Below the pieces are notes generated by a model. It ran no database searches, was not told where the DNA came from, and was given only the letters and a program-made list of their open reading frames with translations. Below, in pieces: positions 1 to 10,199 of a stretch of 64,000 bases of DNA; positions within the stretch are counted from its first letter, which is position 1, and each line of letters starts with the position of its first letter. This DNA is from Budorcas taxicolor (lineage: Eukaryota > Chordata > Mammalia > Artiodactyla > Bovidae), in assembly GCF_023091745.1 (NCBI RefSeq), contig NC_068930.1:8950262-9014261 (forward strand), written 5' to 3'. The position numbers were made by a program, and so were the translations under genes.

Positions 1-572
1 TCTTTACAGTAACCAGGACATGGAAGCAACCTAAATGTCCATCAGCAGAGGAATGAATAAAGATGTGGAACTTATATACAATGGAATACTACTCAGTCAT
101 TAAAAAAAAATAATAATACCATTTGTAGCAACATGGATGGACCTAAAGGTTGTCATACTGAGTGAAGTAAGTCAGAAAAAGACGGATATCATGTGACATC
201 ACTTTATATGTGAATCTAAAAAATGGTGCAAGTGAACTTATTTATATAACAGAAATAGAGTCACAAGTGTAGAAAACAAACTTATGGTTATGAGGGGGCA
301 AAAGTGGGGATGGCCAAGTTGGGAAAGACTTATACACACTCCTATATATAAAATAGATAACTAATAAAGACCTACTGTATAGAACAGGGAACTCTACTCA
401 GTACTCTGTAATGATCTTTATGGGCTCAGTTGTGTTCAACTTTTTTGTGACCTCTTTGGACTGTAGCCCACCAGGATCCTCAGACTATGGGATTTTCCAG
501 GCAAGAATACTGGGATGGGTTGTCATTTCCTCCTCCAGGAGGATCTTCTCGACACAGGGATTGAATCCATGG

Positions 573-1818
573 TGCCGGGAGCCAGTGTGAGGAATCCCAC
601 CCGTGACAAGGTCATGAGGAAGGAAGCTGACATACACAAGGTGTGCTCAGACTTCAGGGGCCCCTCTGGAAATTCCTAAGCATGTACCCCAACAAAAATC
701 TGCCGGTTTTTGTGCTCTGCTTTTCCACTCTTCTGACATTCTCTGGAAAAAGTCAATTCAGGGCTTTAGTCTTCTGCATTTGAAAGAGTGTTTCAATCCA
801 AAAAACCCCTCTGATGGCTTTCTAGCCTGCCTGCAGGACTCGTATTTGTTTGAGGCCTCCTGACCACAGGAGGCACGGGAAGCTTAAAACCTCCTAGGAA
901 TGTAGGGGCTTCCGAGGAGCCAAAATCTTTAGAATAGGACTGATTCAAGGTTTCATTTGTTGAGCCAATACTTGCTGCCAAATTTTCATATCCTTTATTT
1001 TTAGATATAGTTGGTATATAGAAAAACAAGTAGTAGACCTGGTATTAGCAACATTAGATCTTTGAGTTAAGTACCTTCTTTGTTACAACCCACTGCGCCT
1101 TTGTTCTATAGAGAGGTAACTTTAGCGCTCTAAGGAGATGCAGATGAAAGAAAAACACTTCAGGGGAAACGAAATTAACATTCATTAAGGAAGAGAGCCG
1201 AAACGTGTTAACAAGCCTCTTGGCCAGAAGATAATGTAAATCACCTGAGACCTTTTGTATACAAAATGATATACGGAAAGAGTCTGGGCTGCGAACGCTA
1301 CATAATTTTGTGTTACCCATTGATCTCCATGTTTTATCAAAAGTATAAAAGGCCTTCTGAACAATAAAGGATGGGACCAGCTTCTCGGACTAGTCTCTCG
1401 GCCTGGTTTCTTGGGAATCTGGCTCCCCCCGTGTCTCTGTCTGTCTTCTTCTCTCCCTTTCCCTTCCTCCGCTCTTTACTTTAATTTCAGGCTGAATCTC
1501 CACCTGGGGCGCGGAAGCCCGCCAAGTCTACTTACTTGCCCTGGCTGTTAAGACCTGCGCGAAAGGGAGCCTAAGGCGAGGCACCCTTAGATATTCAAGT
1601 GAGCGCCGGTGGCCCAACGTAGATGGTGCAAATTCCTTGTCTGGAATTTTATTGGTCTTCCGCGTAACCCAAGCTATTCAGCCTCTTCCTCCACTTAATC
1701 TTCCTACTACACTATAGTTTCTTAATCTAATCTTATATCAATCAATAAATAAGTTTTTCTCACGCCAACACCGTCCACCCTTCGAATTCCCTGGATCCAC
1801 CGGGGCTGGACCCCGGCA
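573..1818 (+). mobile_element. Solo LTR of a class II (ERVK-like) endogenous retrovirus
   Basis: This is a 1246-bp sequence with short inverted ends, TGCCGG at 573-578 and CCGGCA at 1813-1818. It is flanked by a perfect 6-bp target duplication CCATGG (567-572 and 1819-1824), the size usual for class II/betaretrovirus-like elements. A TATA box and an AATAAA signal lie 19 bp apart, which fits the very short R region of that class. No internal retroviral sequence is present, so it is a solo LTR left by LTR-LTR recombination (inference). It resembles the bovine BTLTR1 group as I remember it. Orientation is the same as ADAMTS17. Confidence 0.85.
1344..1368 (+). promoter_or_regulatory. LTR core promoter and poly(A) signal
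   Basis: TATAAAA lies at 1344-1350 and AATAAA at 1363-1368, inside the solo LTR. Both are in the host gene's sense direction, so this LTR could start or end intronic transcripts (inference). Confidence 0.6.
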
Positions 1819-2409
1819 CCATGGCTCCTGTGTCTCTCGCATTTCAGGCTGATTATTCCCCCACTGAGCCATTGGGAAAGTCCAACCTATATGGGAAAAG
1901 CATCTAAAAAAGAGTATATATATGTATAACTGATTACTATACACCTGAAACTAACACAACATTGAAAATCAACTGTATTCTGTCTGCATCTTGACTTGGC
2001 CTCCCATAGTGAACCCGTAATGCTTACTACTAATTATTGCAGGCCTTATGAATAATAATCCCATCTACTAAAAAGAGAAAAAGAAGGGGAAAGTGGGAAA
2101 AAAGAGAGAAAGCTCTGTCATACTTGCCTCCGGGGCTGTTGTGAGCCTCAGGATCACAGATGTCAGAGCATTTTGTCATTTGTAAAGCATGCCTTCTGTC
2201 CATCTAGAAGGCATCACAGTGACAGTCATGGTGTGGTCCACCCCATTTGTCCAGCTGTGAAAAGGAATCACAGAGGGTGATTGCTTGGCTTGGGCACACA
2301 GAGCAATGCTGGTGGCCAAGCTGAGGTCAGAGGCTGTAGCTCTAAAGTCATTTTTTTCCTGCTCATCCTCCTTGTCTGTTTTTAACCTGACTCCCAACAC
2401 TATAGTTTT

Positions 2410-3250
2410 CTCTTAGTCATTTTGAACTTCATGTTGAGATCTAATAGTGTCCCATTGTTCTAATAGACCCTTATTTATCTGTTCTGCTTTGACAGGTGTT
2501 CGGGTTGTTTCCATCTTGGGAACTAATGCAGATACTGTGGCTGTGAACATTCTTGACAGTGTTTTTGGTGGACATACACACACATTTCTGTTTGATACAT
2601 ACCTTGGAGTAGAATTGCTGGGTATTAGAATATTCTTCTCTTTACCTTTAGTAAATACTGCCATAGAGTTTTCCACAGTTACAGAACTAAGAATCTCATC
2701 GGTTGATGAGAGCTTTCATTGCCTCGCATCCTTGCTGACACCTGGTAGCCTCCAGATCTTTCACTCTAGCCATTTTGGTGGGTGTGAAGAGGTAGCTGGT
2801 TGGGTTTTTTGTTTTGTTTTGTTTTCGTTTTTTAGCTGGTTGGTTTTAATTTGATTTTCTCTGATGACTAATGAAATCAAGCATCCTTTTGTATTTTCTG
2901 TCCATCCTGTATGTGTATAGATCCTTTTATGTAAAATGTTTACTCAAATCTTCTGCTCATTTTTCTGTTGGGCCTTTTTCTTGATTGATCAGTGGGAGTT
3001 TTTGGCTTTTGTTTTATGTATTTCCTGGATACAAATCTTTGTTGGTTCTGTGCCTTACAAATCTTTCTCCCATTGCAAACATCTCTCACTTTCTTACAGT
3101 TGTTTTTGATAAACACAAGTTATTTATTTTAACATCTCCCCACCCCAGCTCATTTTAATACTTAATATAGTTTTTAAATTCATCCATTTCTTTCCCTTAT
3201 ATTTTATACTTTTTGTGTTCTATTTAAGAAATCTTTGCCTGACCTCATTC
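2410..3250 (-). mobile_element. L1 LINE 3' region, antisense, old
   Basis: On the + strand this reads as the complement of an old mammalian L1 3' untranslated region: phrases such as 'gttcgggttgtttccatctt', 'ggagtagaattgctgggta' and 'gagcatc...tgtattttctgtccatc'-like segments appear in order. It is diverged, so the family is not assigned. An open frame of 135 codons at 2447-2854 (+) lies inside it and is not a gene. Confidence 0.7.
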
Positions 3251-5075
3251 TCCTTTTGCTCTGATGATTAGAAAAGTTAAGATTAAACTGTCTATAAATT
3301 GCATAATAAACAGTTTGCACCAGTCTTCCTCTCTCTCCTAAGGGGCAGTTAGGTCTCCTAATCCCAAACACTCTTACCCCATAAATTCACCTCCTGCGCC
3401 CTCCTTGTCTCATGAACACGTGTCCACAAACTGACACCACCCTCTGGAAGAGCTCTCAGATCAAAGTGCACAAGATCACACATTTAATGAGATGCTGTCA
3501 GTCTTTATGGGACCAGCCACTGCTGGGCTCCAGCCGCTCATCCTGTTACTGCTCCATTGAGGGGCAGACAGTGATGGGAATGTGGGGGCTTTTCTGAACC
3601 CAAATGTGCAAAATTCCGCTCAACTCATCAGCATCTTTAAGGTCACAGAGCAGCTCCGACATAGCTGAAAAATGAGAAAGGGCCGTGGGCTGCTCTGAGC
3701 TCATTGTCAAGCCCCGCAGCTCTGCCTTCCCTCCCTTTGCTCCTTTTTTTCTGTCCTTTCAACATCTAAACATTTTCTGACTTTGGACAGCACAGTCACA
3801 CTCTCCTCTGAGCAGATGTTCACGATTACTTGGAACAGCCGGCCCCTGTACTGAGCCTCCACACCCTGGCGAGACCGCAAGGGGACGCTTAACTGTCACC
3901 CTGCCCGAGGTGTGCCTCTTGGGTCAGGTCCCTGAAGGGGACTTCTCCCACTCCCCGCAGACCTTGTCGCCCTGATTGGCTCTGACATCGTGGAAGTACT
4001 GCGTCTTTCAAGAGCCTTCAGTACATCTGTTCTCAATTTTCAGACCACAAGGCGAGGGTTTGGGTGCAAGGAGTTTATCTGGGAAGTGATCCCAGGACGC
4101 CCTTGAGGGGTCAGGAAAGTGAGGAGGGACTCAGGCAAGGTGCACTGATGTGTGGACAGCAAGCCACCCCTGGGACCCTTGGAGCCTCTCACCCAGGGGA
4201 CAGGTGTCCTCCATCCCTTGTGGTCGAGATTGCTCCATAGCCAGAGGATAGCTCCTAACAACCAGGAAGTCAGGGAGGCAGCAGGTCATGCAGACATTGT
4301 CCTGCAGGGGAGACCAAGGCAGACAGGGAGAACACTGGCCTATGCCTGCTTCAGTTGTTTTGATAAATTGTCTTCTTCTGAGCACTTTCTTGTGTCTGAT
4401 TAATACAAGTGGGAGTCTGTGCTTTTAAATGCCTGTTCCTGTTTCAGCAGAATTATTTTCATTATATATTCATGGATGGTAAGACATTTCTGTAGGTGCA
4501 ATACTCTAAGAAGTCACACGTGGCTCAGCTGAGCTAGAAAGCAGGTGACCTTGGGGAGGACTGAAGCTTGCCTCTTTAAGCCCAGGGCGGCCCTGAGCCT
4601 ACATCGCCTGCTGGACTCTGTCTCCTGAGGTCACACAGCTGCCGCACCAGCCTCTGCTCCAGAGCCAGCCGGCCCTGAGGAGGCTTGGTTGCCGCAGTTC
4701 TTTTCCTGTGTACTCTACGTGATGTGTGGGAGTCTGCCTTGTATTAATACCTTCCTACATTGAATGTGTCTACTTGTTAAGAGCTTCCAGACTCCAGCCT
4801 GTGCCAGACACCTCCTAGGCCCTCAATAGCTAGTTCAGGAACTGCTGAGCTCAACCCCCATGAGACCCGCCCTCCTAGAAGTAAATGCACGGAATTTTGT
4901 CGAGCTAAATGATCTAGTTGAAATGAAGCATCTATTTTTTTGACGTGCAGATTCATGACCCTCCCTCCTCCCCCCATGTTTCGCAAATCCAAACCCGTCA
5001 GGGGGCCCCGCCTCTGACCCTACTATGACCTGAGTGCAGAGTTCTTGGCAGTCACGTTCCTTTCCTTGTCATCAG

Positions 5076-5177
5076 CATCTGATGTGCGCTGGACTGTGGT
5101 GCCTGGTGGAAGGAGATACATCCTGCAAGACCAAACTGGACCCTCCCCTGGATGGCACAGAGTGTGGGGCAGACAAG
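5076..5177 (+). CDS. ADAMTS17: ADAMTS17 exon: end of disintegrin-like domain
   Basis: This exon is 102 nt, phase 0 at both ends and 34 codons long. It begins HLMCAGLWCLVEGDTSC and ends DGTECGADK. The acceptor is cttgtcatcag and the donor AAG|gtaacc. The five cysteines, including the C-x4-WC pattern and the TSC, match the C-terminal half of the ADAMTS disintegrin-like domain. That domain packs against the metalloprotease domain rather than binding integrins (family knowledge). The next exon starts WCRAGEC, which completes the conserved 'G-x-C-G-x-x-x-W-C' pattern across the junction. The ATG at codon 3 is internal and not a start. The exon ends in a phase-0 junction between Lys and Trp. The sequence is nearly identical to human ADAMTS17 as remembered; the identification is very secure. 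Confidence 0.95.
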
Positions 5178-6161
5178 GTAACCCCACTTCCCATTGCGCC
5201 TAGCAGGCAGCCAGTCCCAAGTCCCCTGCACACTGACACCTCTTCTGAAAAGTGCACTCAGGAGCCCCTGACATGCCCCGGGCCACCCCAGAAATGCCCT
5301 GGAGCCCACTTCAGGCAGGGAGGGACGCATTCACCACTCTCCTTTTCCTCTTATACAATAATCATTTACTCAATATTTTTATTAAATTAACTCCTTTTGT
5401 TACATGAGTGAATTTACTTCAAATGTTTATATCAACAGACCGTAAATGGAAAAACAGAATTACTTGCCATGCACAAATCCCTGTCATAAGATGATTTGAA
5501 TGAGAATGGTTCTAGAGGTGAAGTGCACCAGCCTTCACACCGATCTTCTTAAACAGGAGAGATTGAAGTGTTGGAGGTGGTCAGGGCCAGCCGCCACAGT
5601 CTGAGGCTTTCTCTTTTGTCTTACTGTAAGAACTGAAAGAGAGGCTATAATCACGACTGTTTAATCACATCTTGTGCCCCAGGGGTTGTGCTGCACACTG
5701 TGGGAAATTGTTTTCAAGGATTGGCTTTCTCTTATCCTCAGAAGGAGCCATGGTTCTCTCATGTGGCCCCAGCTGTGTCATCTCCCAGCACCAATCCCAA
5801 ATCTGAAGTTCAAAACTACAGAGCCAGGAAATACTGCCTTCCAGAAAGAGGCTCACACTAAACAGTTTGCAGAAGGTGAAGTCTCTCCATGAGCCCATGC
5901 ATTCATCCTTTTCTTGGAGTTTTGAAAACCTGCACTGGACACATCACTACGTTTAGGGCAAAATCCAAACCCCAGAGCCTTAGAGGTGTCAGGTTGGATA
6001 CGGAAGGAATATCACCAAAGTTAGCAAATGTACATACCCCCAAATTGTCTGCTTTTGTGTAAATTATAAAAATTGGGGGCTTTGGGGGGCATGGTGTTTT
6101 CTCATGTGGAAGGGATCAGTTACCCATGAGTGAGCAGCTTTGCCGCCCTGCTGTGTTTCAG
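5178..6161 (+). other. ADAMTS17: ADAMTS17 intron of 984 bp
   Basis: This is the shortest intron in the window. It begins gtaacc and ends with the pyrimidine-rich ctgctgtgtttcag acceptor. I recognise no repeat, conserved motif or gene in it. Confidence 0.9.
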
Positions 6162-6307
6162 TGGTGCCGCGCGGGGGAGTGTGTGAGCAAGACACCCATC
6201 CCAGAGCACGTGGATGGAGACTGGAGCCCCTGGGGCGCCTGGAGCATGTGCAGCCGCACGTGTGGGACGGGAGCCCGCTTCCGGCAGAGGAAATGTGACA
6301 ACCCTCC
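6162..6307 (+). CDS. ADAMTS17: ADAMTS17 exon: first thrombospondin type 1 repeat
   Basis: This exon is 146 nt, phase 0 in and phase 2 out, with donor CC|gtaagt. It encodes the last cysteines of the disintegrin-like domain (WCRAGECV), a short linker (SKTPIPEHVDG), then the first thrombospondin type 1 repeat, beginning DWSPWGAWSMCSRTCGTG. Two modification motifs are visible. WSPWGAW carries overlapping W-x-x-W C-mannosylation sites. CSRTCG fits the C-x-x-S/T-C-G O-fucosylation consensus used by POFUT2, which is needed for secretion of several ADAMTS proteins (established for the family). The repeat continues in the exon at 24578, more than 18 kb away. Nothing is odd: no stop, no frameshift, all expected cysteines present. 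Confidence 0.95.
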
Positions 6308-7484
6308 GTAAGTCCCCCTCCAGCCTTCTCCTGGGTGCCTGGATCAGGGTGTCCAAAGTGCAGCTCTCACTGCCTTAGCAGGGCAGTCTGTCTCCACTGA
6401 GGCTTTTAGCTGAAGCAGAGTGAACTCCAAACAAAGGTCCCAGGTGCCGGGCCTTGTGTACTTCAAATGGCATCTCAGCCCAACAGAGCTCTCTCTGTGA
6501 CAGGGAGGCAGTGAGTCCTGTGGGGAGCTGGCTCGTCTCCCTTGCGTGGGCCGTGGCAAAACCGTTTCCCGAGACAGCTGGATGACAATCCCTCCTGGCC
6601 TGCTTCGAGGCTGCCTTAGAGGAAGGTCATCCAGGGAAACCAGCAGACCTTTGGGAGAACGGGGCTGGCTTTCAAATTGGCTAAGAGCTGAACTGGGAGC
6701 AGCCTGGCTGTTGAAAAGTCATAGAGCATTTGTGCATTTGTGGGTTCTGCTCTTGTGTATCCAAATATCTTTTACCTGTCCTGTTAGAGCTGACAGAAGA
6801 TAACCTTTTGGGTTGTTCTTTTTTCCCTCATAGGCTTCCTTTTATTGACTATGAGAACACTTTGTTCACCTGTGATAACCCTGCTCACCTCTATACATTT
6901 GATCTGAAAAACTCAGGGCTAGATCTTATCCTCAGTTGTAGCAATTCCTTTATCACAGGTTTGGCATATTTCTTCTCTTGAAATTTCCAACTTTTAATAT
7001 TCCTTTAAATAATCTGTTTTATATCTTGTGTGCCATTAACTACATCACATTATGCTTGAAAATGAGAAAGTTATAAATTATGACTAAAAGGAAATGGTTT
7101 ATATCAACAGTTAAATCACAGTAGTGAGTGATTAGCACACTTTTCTTGTATTTAAAAATTCTGACACCCAAGGTATATCCCAGACCAATCAAATCACAAA
7201 GTCTGGAGGTGGGGCCAAGGAGTCAGATGTGTGAATCTCTCCGGGTGATTCCAATGTCCAGCCAAGGCTGAAAACCTCTGGATTAAAGGAAAACTTGCAC
7301 TCACAGTTGAGGCAATGCCGAGAACGCTGTACTCTCTGGTAGCACCGTAAGAATTGGCGTTACGTACCATGTCTTATTAAAACTTCTCCTTCCAGCACCT
7401 AGCAGAGTGCCTGATGCATGGTAGGTAGATATTTAAACTTTTAGAAGTGAGTTCTTAATTAAAAACATAGGTGGTATATTACGA

Positions 7485-7875
7485 TTTTCCAGAGAGGCAG
7501 AACCAATATCCATATATATATGATTTATTATCAGCTCACATGGTCCTGGAGGCTAAGAAATCCCTTGCTCTGCCACCTGCAAGCTGGAGGCCCAGGTGTA
7601 ATTCAGTATGAAGGCCAGAGAACCAGGGAGCACATGTGTAAATATCACTCCAGGGGCGGGAGAAGATGAGAGTAGACATGCCAGCTCAAACAGTGAGGGC
7701 TTTTGTTCTCATGAGGCCCTCGGTTGGTTGGGAGATGCCCACCCACACTGGGGAGGACATCTGCTCTAGGAATCCACTGATCCAAAGGTGCATCTCACCC
7801 AGAAATATACTCCCAGACACCCCCAGGAGTAGTCTGTGGCACCCCATGGCCAGTCAAGTTGTTATGTAAAATTAG
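7485..7875 (-). repeat. Ancestral interspersed repeat, family not assigned
   Basis: The segment 'agagaggcagaaccaatatcc', then 'ggaggctaagaaatccc', 'ctgcaagctggaggccc', 'atgcccacccacactgggga' and 'ccagtcaagttg' follows the order of a widely distributed old mammalian repeat consensus that I recognise but cannot name with confidence. It has about 390 bp of moderately diverged sequence. The strand is uncertain. Confidence 0.5.
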
Positions 7876-7984
7876 TCATCATAGGTAGGCAGATGATTAG
7901 AAAAGCTATTTGGCTAAGTGGTGAGAAATTAATAGTGGTTTCTGTTTTTCCGTTGCTCTGTGATGATGGTAAAATAGTTCCACC

Positions 7985-8160
7985 TGTGGCCCAGAAGAAG
8001 AGAGCTCTGGGTTTGAAATCATGGTATGGAGATTTGGGCCTGGTTTGGTTGGTTATTGGTCCTGTGACCTCAAGGCAGAAGATCCTTCTCTCTCTGCGTC
8101 TCAGTTTCCTACGTGAGAGGACGTAGGGTATAGTAGGCATAGCAGGTACAGTAGGAGGAG
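7985..8160 (-). mobile_element. MIR SINE, antisense
   Basis: The phrases 'gggtttgaaatc', 'cctgtgacctcaaggcagaag' and 'ctctgcgtctcagtttcctac' follow the complement of the MIR core in order. It is diverged, as expected for an old element. Confidence 0.6.
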
Positions 8161-8624
8161 CTAGGCTTCAAATCCCAGGGCCACTTTGTAGAGCAACATG
8201 TGACTGTTACCTGCTTATTATCTAAAAATTGGAACAGTCCATGGGGATCCACACGGAGTGCATGGTCTATATTTTATTCATGACCCCTCTTGATGTTGGC
8301 GCTAAGAGAACAGGGGCAAGGGCACGCGCCCTGCCTCCTATCTTGCTGTGTTGAGGCTCAGAGAAGGAAAGGCTTTGTCAGCTGCAGAGCACAATTTGCA
8401 AAGGCTGTGGCTGTCATGGGTGTCCCATGTTTCTGATTGGAGCTCAGGTGCCCTGATCGAAGACTGCTGTCCTTTGGCACACTACATACTTCATCTCAGG
8501 TGACACCAAATAAACGGCATAGTAGAGGAGTATCTGACTCTTTAAATACCTCTGAAAGGACTCTATGTCCCAACAATACAATTGCATTTAGGTAAAGGCT
8601 CTGTTGCAAGAATAAGATGTTATT

Positions 8625-8846
8625 TCGAGCATGCGTGCTAAGTCGCTTTAGTCATTCCAACCATTTGTCACCCCGTGGACTGTAGCCCTCCAGGCTCCTC
8701 TGTCCATGGGATTCTCCAGGCAAGAATCCTGGAGCAGGTTGCCATGTCCTCCTCCAGATCTTCCCAGCCCAGGGACTGAACCTGCATCGCTTCAGTCTCC
8801 TGCATTGGCAGGCAGATTCTTTACCACCAGCGCCACCTGGAAGCCC
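8625..8846 (-). mobile_element. Bov-tA SINE, antisense
   Basis: The Bov-A part, with 'ccatgggattctccaggcaa', comes first, followed by the complement of the tRNA-Glu-like head ('ctttaccaccagcgccacctgg'). It is flanked by a perfect 11-bp target duplication aagatgttatt at 8614-8624 and 8847-8857, so the ends are well defined. Confidence 0.88.
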
Positions 8847-9290
8847 AAGATGTTATTCATATTGATTAACTGTGTTGGGCACAACTTTCATGGGACCAGA
8901 TTTTGTGTTTTGTGAAGATGATGTTGGCTAAGGTGCCCACATGCTTTGTCCCCACCCCTGATGCTCTGCTCTGGGACACTCCAGGGGCATTTTGTGTTGG
9001 CCCCAAGTGTCCAGGGAAGCTGGCATCTGGTGAGGGCCCCTTTGTGCCCTGTTTTTATCTTAGTCCCACCAGCCACAGTTCCTTGGTTTTTCTCTTGGAC
9101 ACCTCAAACCTAACATTTCCTAAACTTCCTTCTCCCTTCCCCTTAGTTCCCCACCCAGCCCACGTCCCCTCAGTAAATAGCACCACCAGCTGTTGCACAG
9201 CTTGAGTCCAAAGCCCCGAAGTCCATATGTGTCCCCTTGTCCCTTCCCTTCCTCCTCCGCATCTGACTGTGATAAGAACAGGGCACACGG

Positions 9291-9590
9291 GCTTTCACCA
9301 GGTGCCAGCTTCCCTTCTAGGCATTTGCACGTAGTGAATCACCTAAAGCTGCCGTAAGGGAGAAGCATTCTTTTTTTTATCCCCATTGTACGTGTTAAAA
9401 ACCGAATCGTATGGAAGTCAGGTGACTTGCCGCATGTAGTAAATCACCTAAGCTGCCATAAGGGAGAGGCATTCTTTTTTTAATGCCCATTGTACGTGTT
9501 AAATAACACTGAATCGTATGGAAGTTAGGTGACTTGTTCCAGGTCACACACCTCGGCAACAGCAGGTCAGGTTTGGATCCAGCAGCAGTG
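9291..9590 (+). mobile_element. MIR-like SINE carrying an internal 105-bp duplication
   Basis: The sequence starts near 'accaggtgccagcttcccttctaggc', passes through 'atccccattgtacgtgtta' and ends 'gtgacttgttccaggtcacaca', following the MIR order. A 105-bp unit (9331-9435) is repeated directly as 9436-about 9537 with few changes. Both copies contain the 'cattgtacgtgtta' block and the 'gaatcgtatggaagt.aggtgacttg' block. Confidence 0.65.
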
Positions 9591-10085
9591 TTCCAGGGTC
9601 TTTTCAAACCATCAGCATCAGCCTCCCTGTATCCCCTGTGCTCTCCCTCCCCAGATTCATTCTCCTCAGCAAGCCAGAGACATCCCCTCTCTTGTCAATT
9701 ACAATCTCTTCTTGCTTCAGCCCTCCTGGTCACTCCCCGCTATACTCAGAATGAAATTTGTGCTCTTCACTGTGGCCCCAGTATTACTTCCTATGGCTGC
9801 CATAATAAATTACCAGCACTTGGTGTCTGAAAACAACACAAATTTATCCTCTCCGAGTTCTGGAAGCGAGGAGTTTGAAATGAGAGTGTCAGCAGGGTTG
9901 ATTCCTTCTTGAAACTCTGAAGGAGTAGCCTTCGCTGGCCCCTCACCCACTCCAGCCCTCCCCTGGCAGCTGCCAGCCTTCTCTGCCCCGCAGACACACT
10001 GCAGCACCTCTGCCTTCACAGAGGCGTCTTCTCTACGCCTCTCTTCACTTCCTTTTCTCTTCTCAGGACACTAGCCATTGGGTTT

Positions 10086-10199
10086 GAAAGTGAAAGTGAA
10101 GTCGCTCAGTCGTGTCCGACTCTTTGCGACCCGTGACCTGTAGCCCACCGAGCTCCTCCTTCCATGGGATTCTCCAGGCAAGAATACTGGAGTGGGTGT
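10086..10199 (-). mobile_element. Bov-A SINE fragment, antisense
   Basis: It contains 'aaagtgaaagtgaagtcgct', 'cagtcgtgtccgactctttg' and 'gggattctccaggcaagaat' in the antisense order. It is truncated after 'actggagtgggt', where unrelated sequence begins. The tRNA-like head is missing. Confidence 0.8.

Larger units (their letters stand above)
425..1883 (-). mobile_element. Bov-tA/Bov-A type SINE, antisense, split by an LTR
   Basis: Positions 425-572 and 1825-1883 read as one antisense tRNA-derived ruminant SINE. The Bov-A part ('gggattttccaggcaagaatactggg') comes first and the tRNA-like head ('actgagccattgggaaagtcc') comes at the far end. It is inserted in the L1, with a diverged duplication of the target on each side: gatctttatggg at 413-424 and aacctatatggg at 1884-1895. 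The LTR at 573-1818 interrupts it. Confidence 0.8.
1..1980 (+). mobile_element. L1 LINE 3' end, interrupted
   Basis: Positions 1-424 and 1884-1980 together read as the 3' untranslated end of a ruminant-type L1 in the + direction. The familiar segments are present: the 'aatactactcag' phrase at 86-97, the tract around 'ctactgtatagaacaggga', and the terminal 'acctgaaactaacacaaca' at 1943-1961. The element is split by the SINE/LTR nest at 425-1883. It starts before the window. Confidence 0.85.
1..5075 (+). other. ADAMTS17: ADAMTS17 intron (3' part), upstream of first visible exon
   Basis: This is intronic sequence; no preceding exon is visible. Positions 1-1980 are a nest of L1, SINE and solo LTR, and 2410-3250 are an antisense L1 3' region. 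I recognise nothing in 1981-2409 or 3251-5075: open frames there are short, overlap on both strands and lack domains. The intron ends with a pyrimidine-rich acceptor (cctttccttgtcatcag) at 5059-5075. Confidence 0.75.

Noticed and set aside
573..1818. A provirus next to the LTR
   Set aside because: The sequence on both sides is the split SINE with a 6-bp duplication. No gag, pol or env sequence and no second LTR are present.
2447..2854. 135-codon open frame on the + strand
   Set aside because: It lies entirely in an antisense L1 3' untranslated region.
5081..5083. ATG in the first visible exon as a translation start
   Set aside because: It is an internal Met in the disintegrin-like domain; the exon has a good acceptor just upstream and is phase 0.
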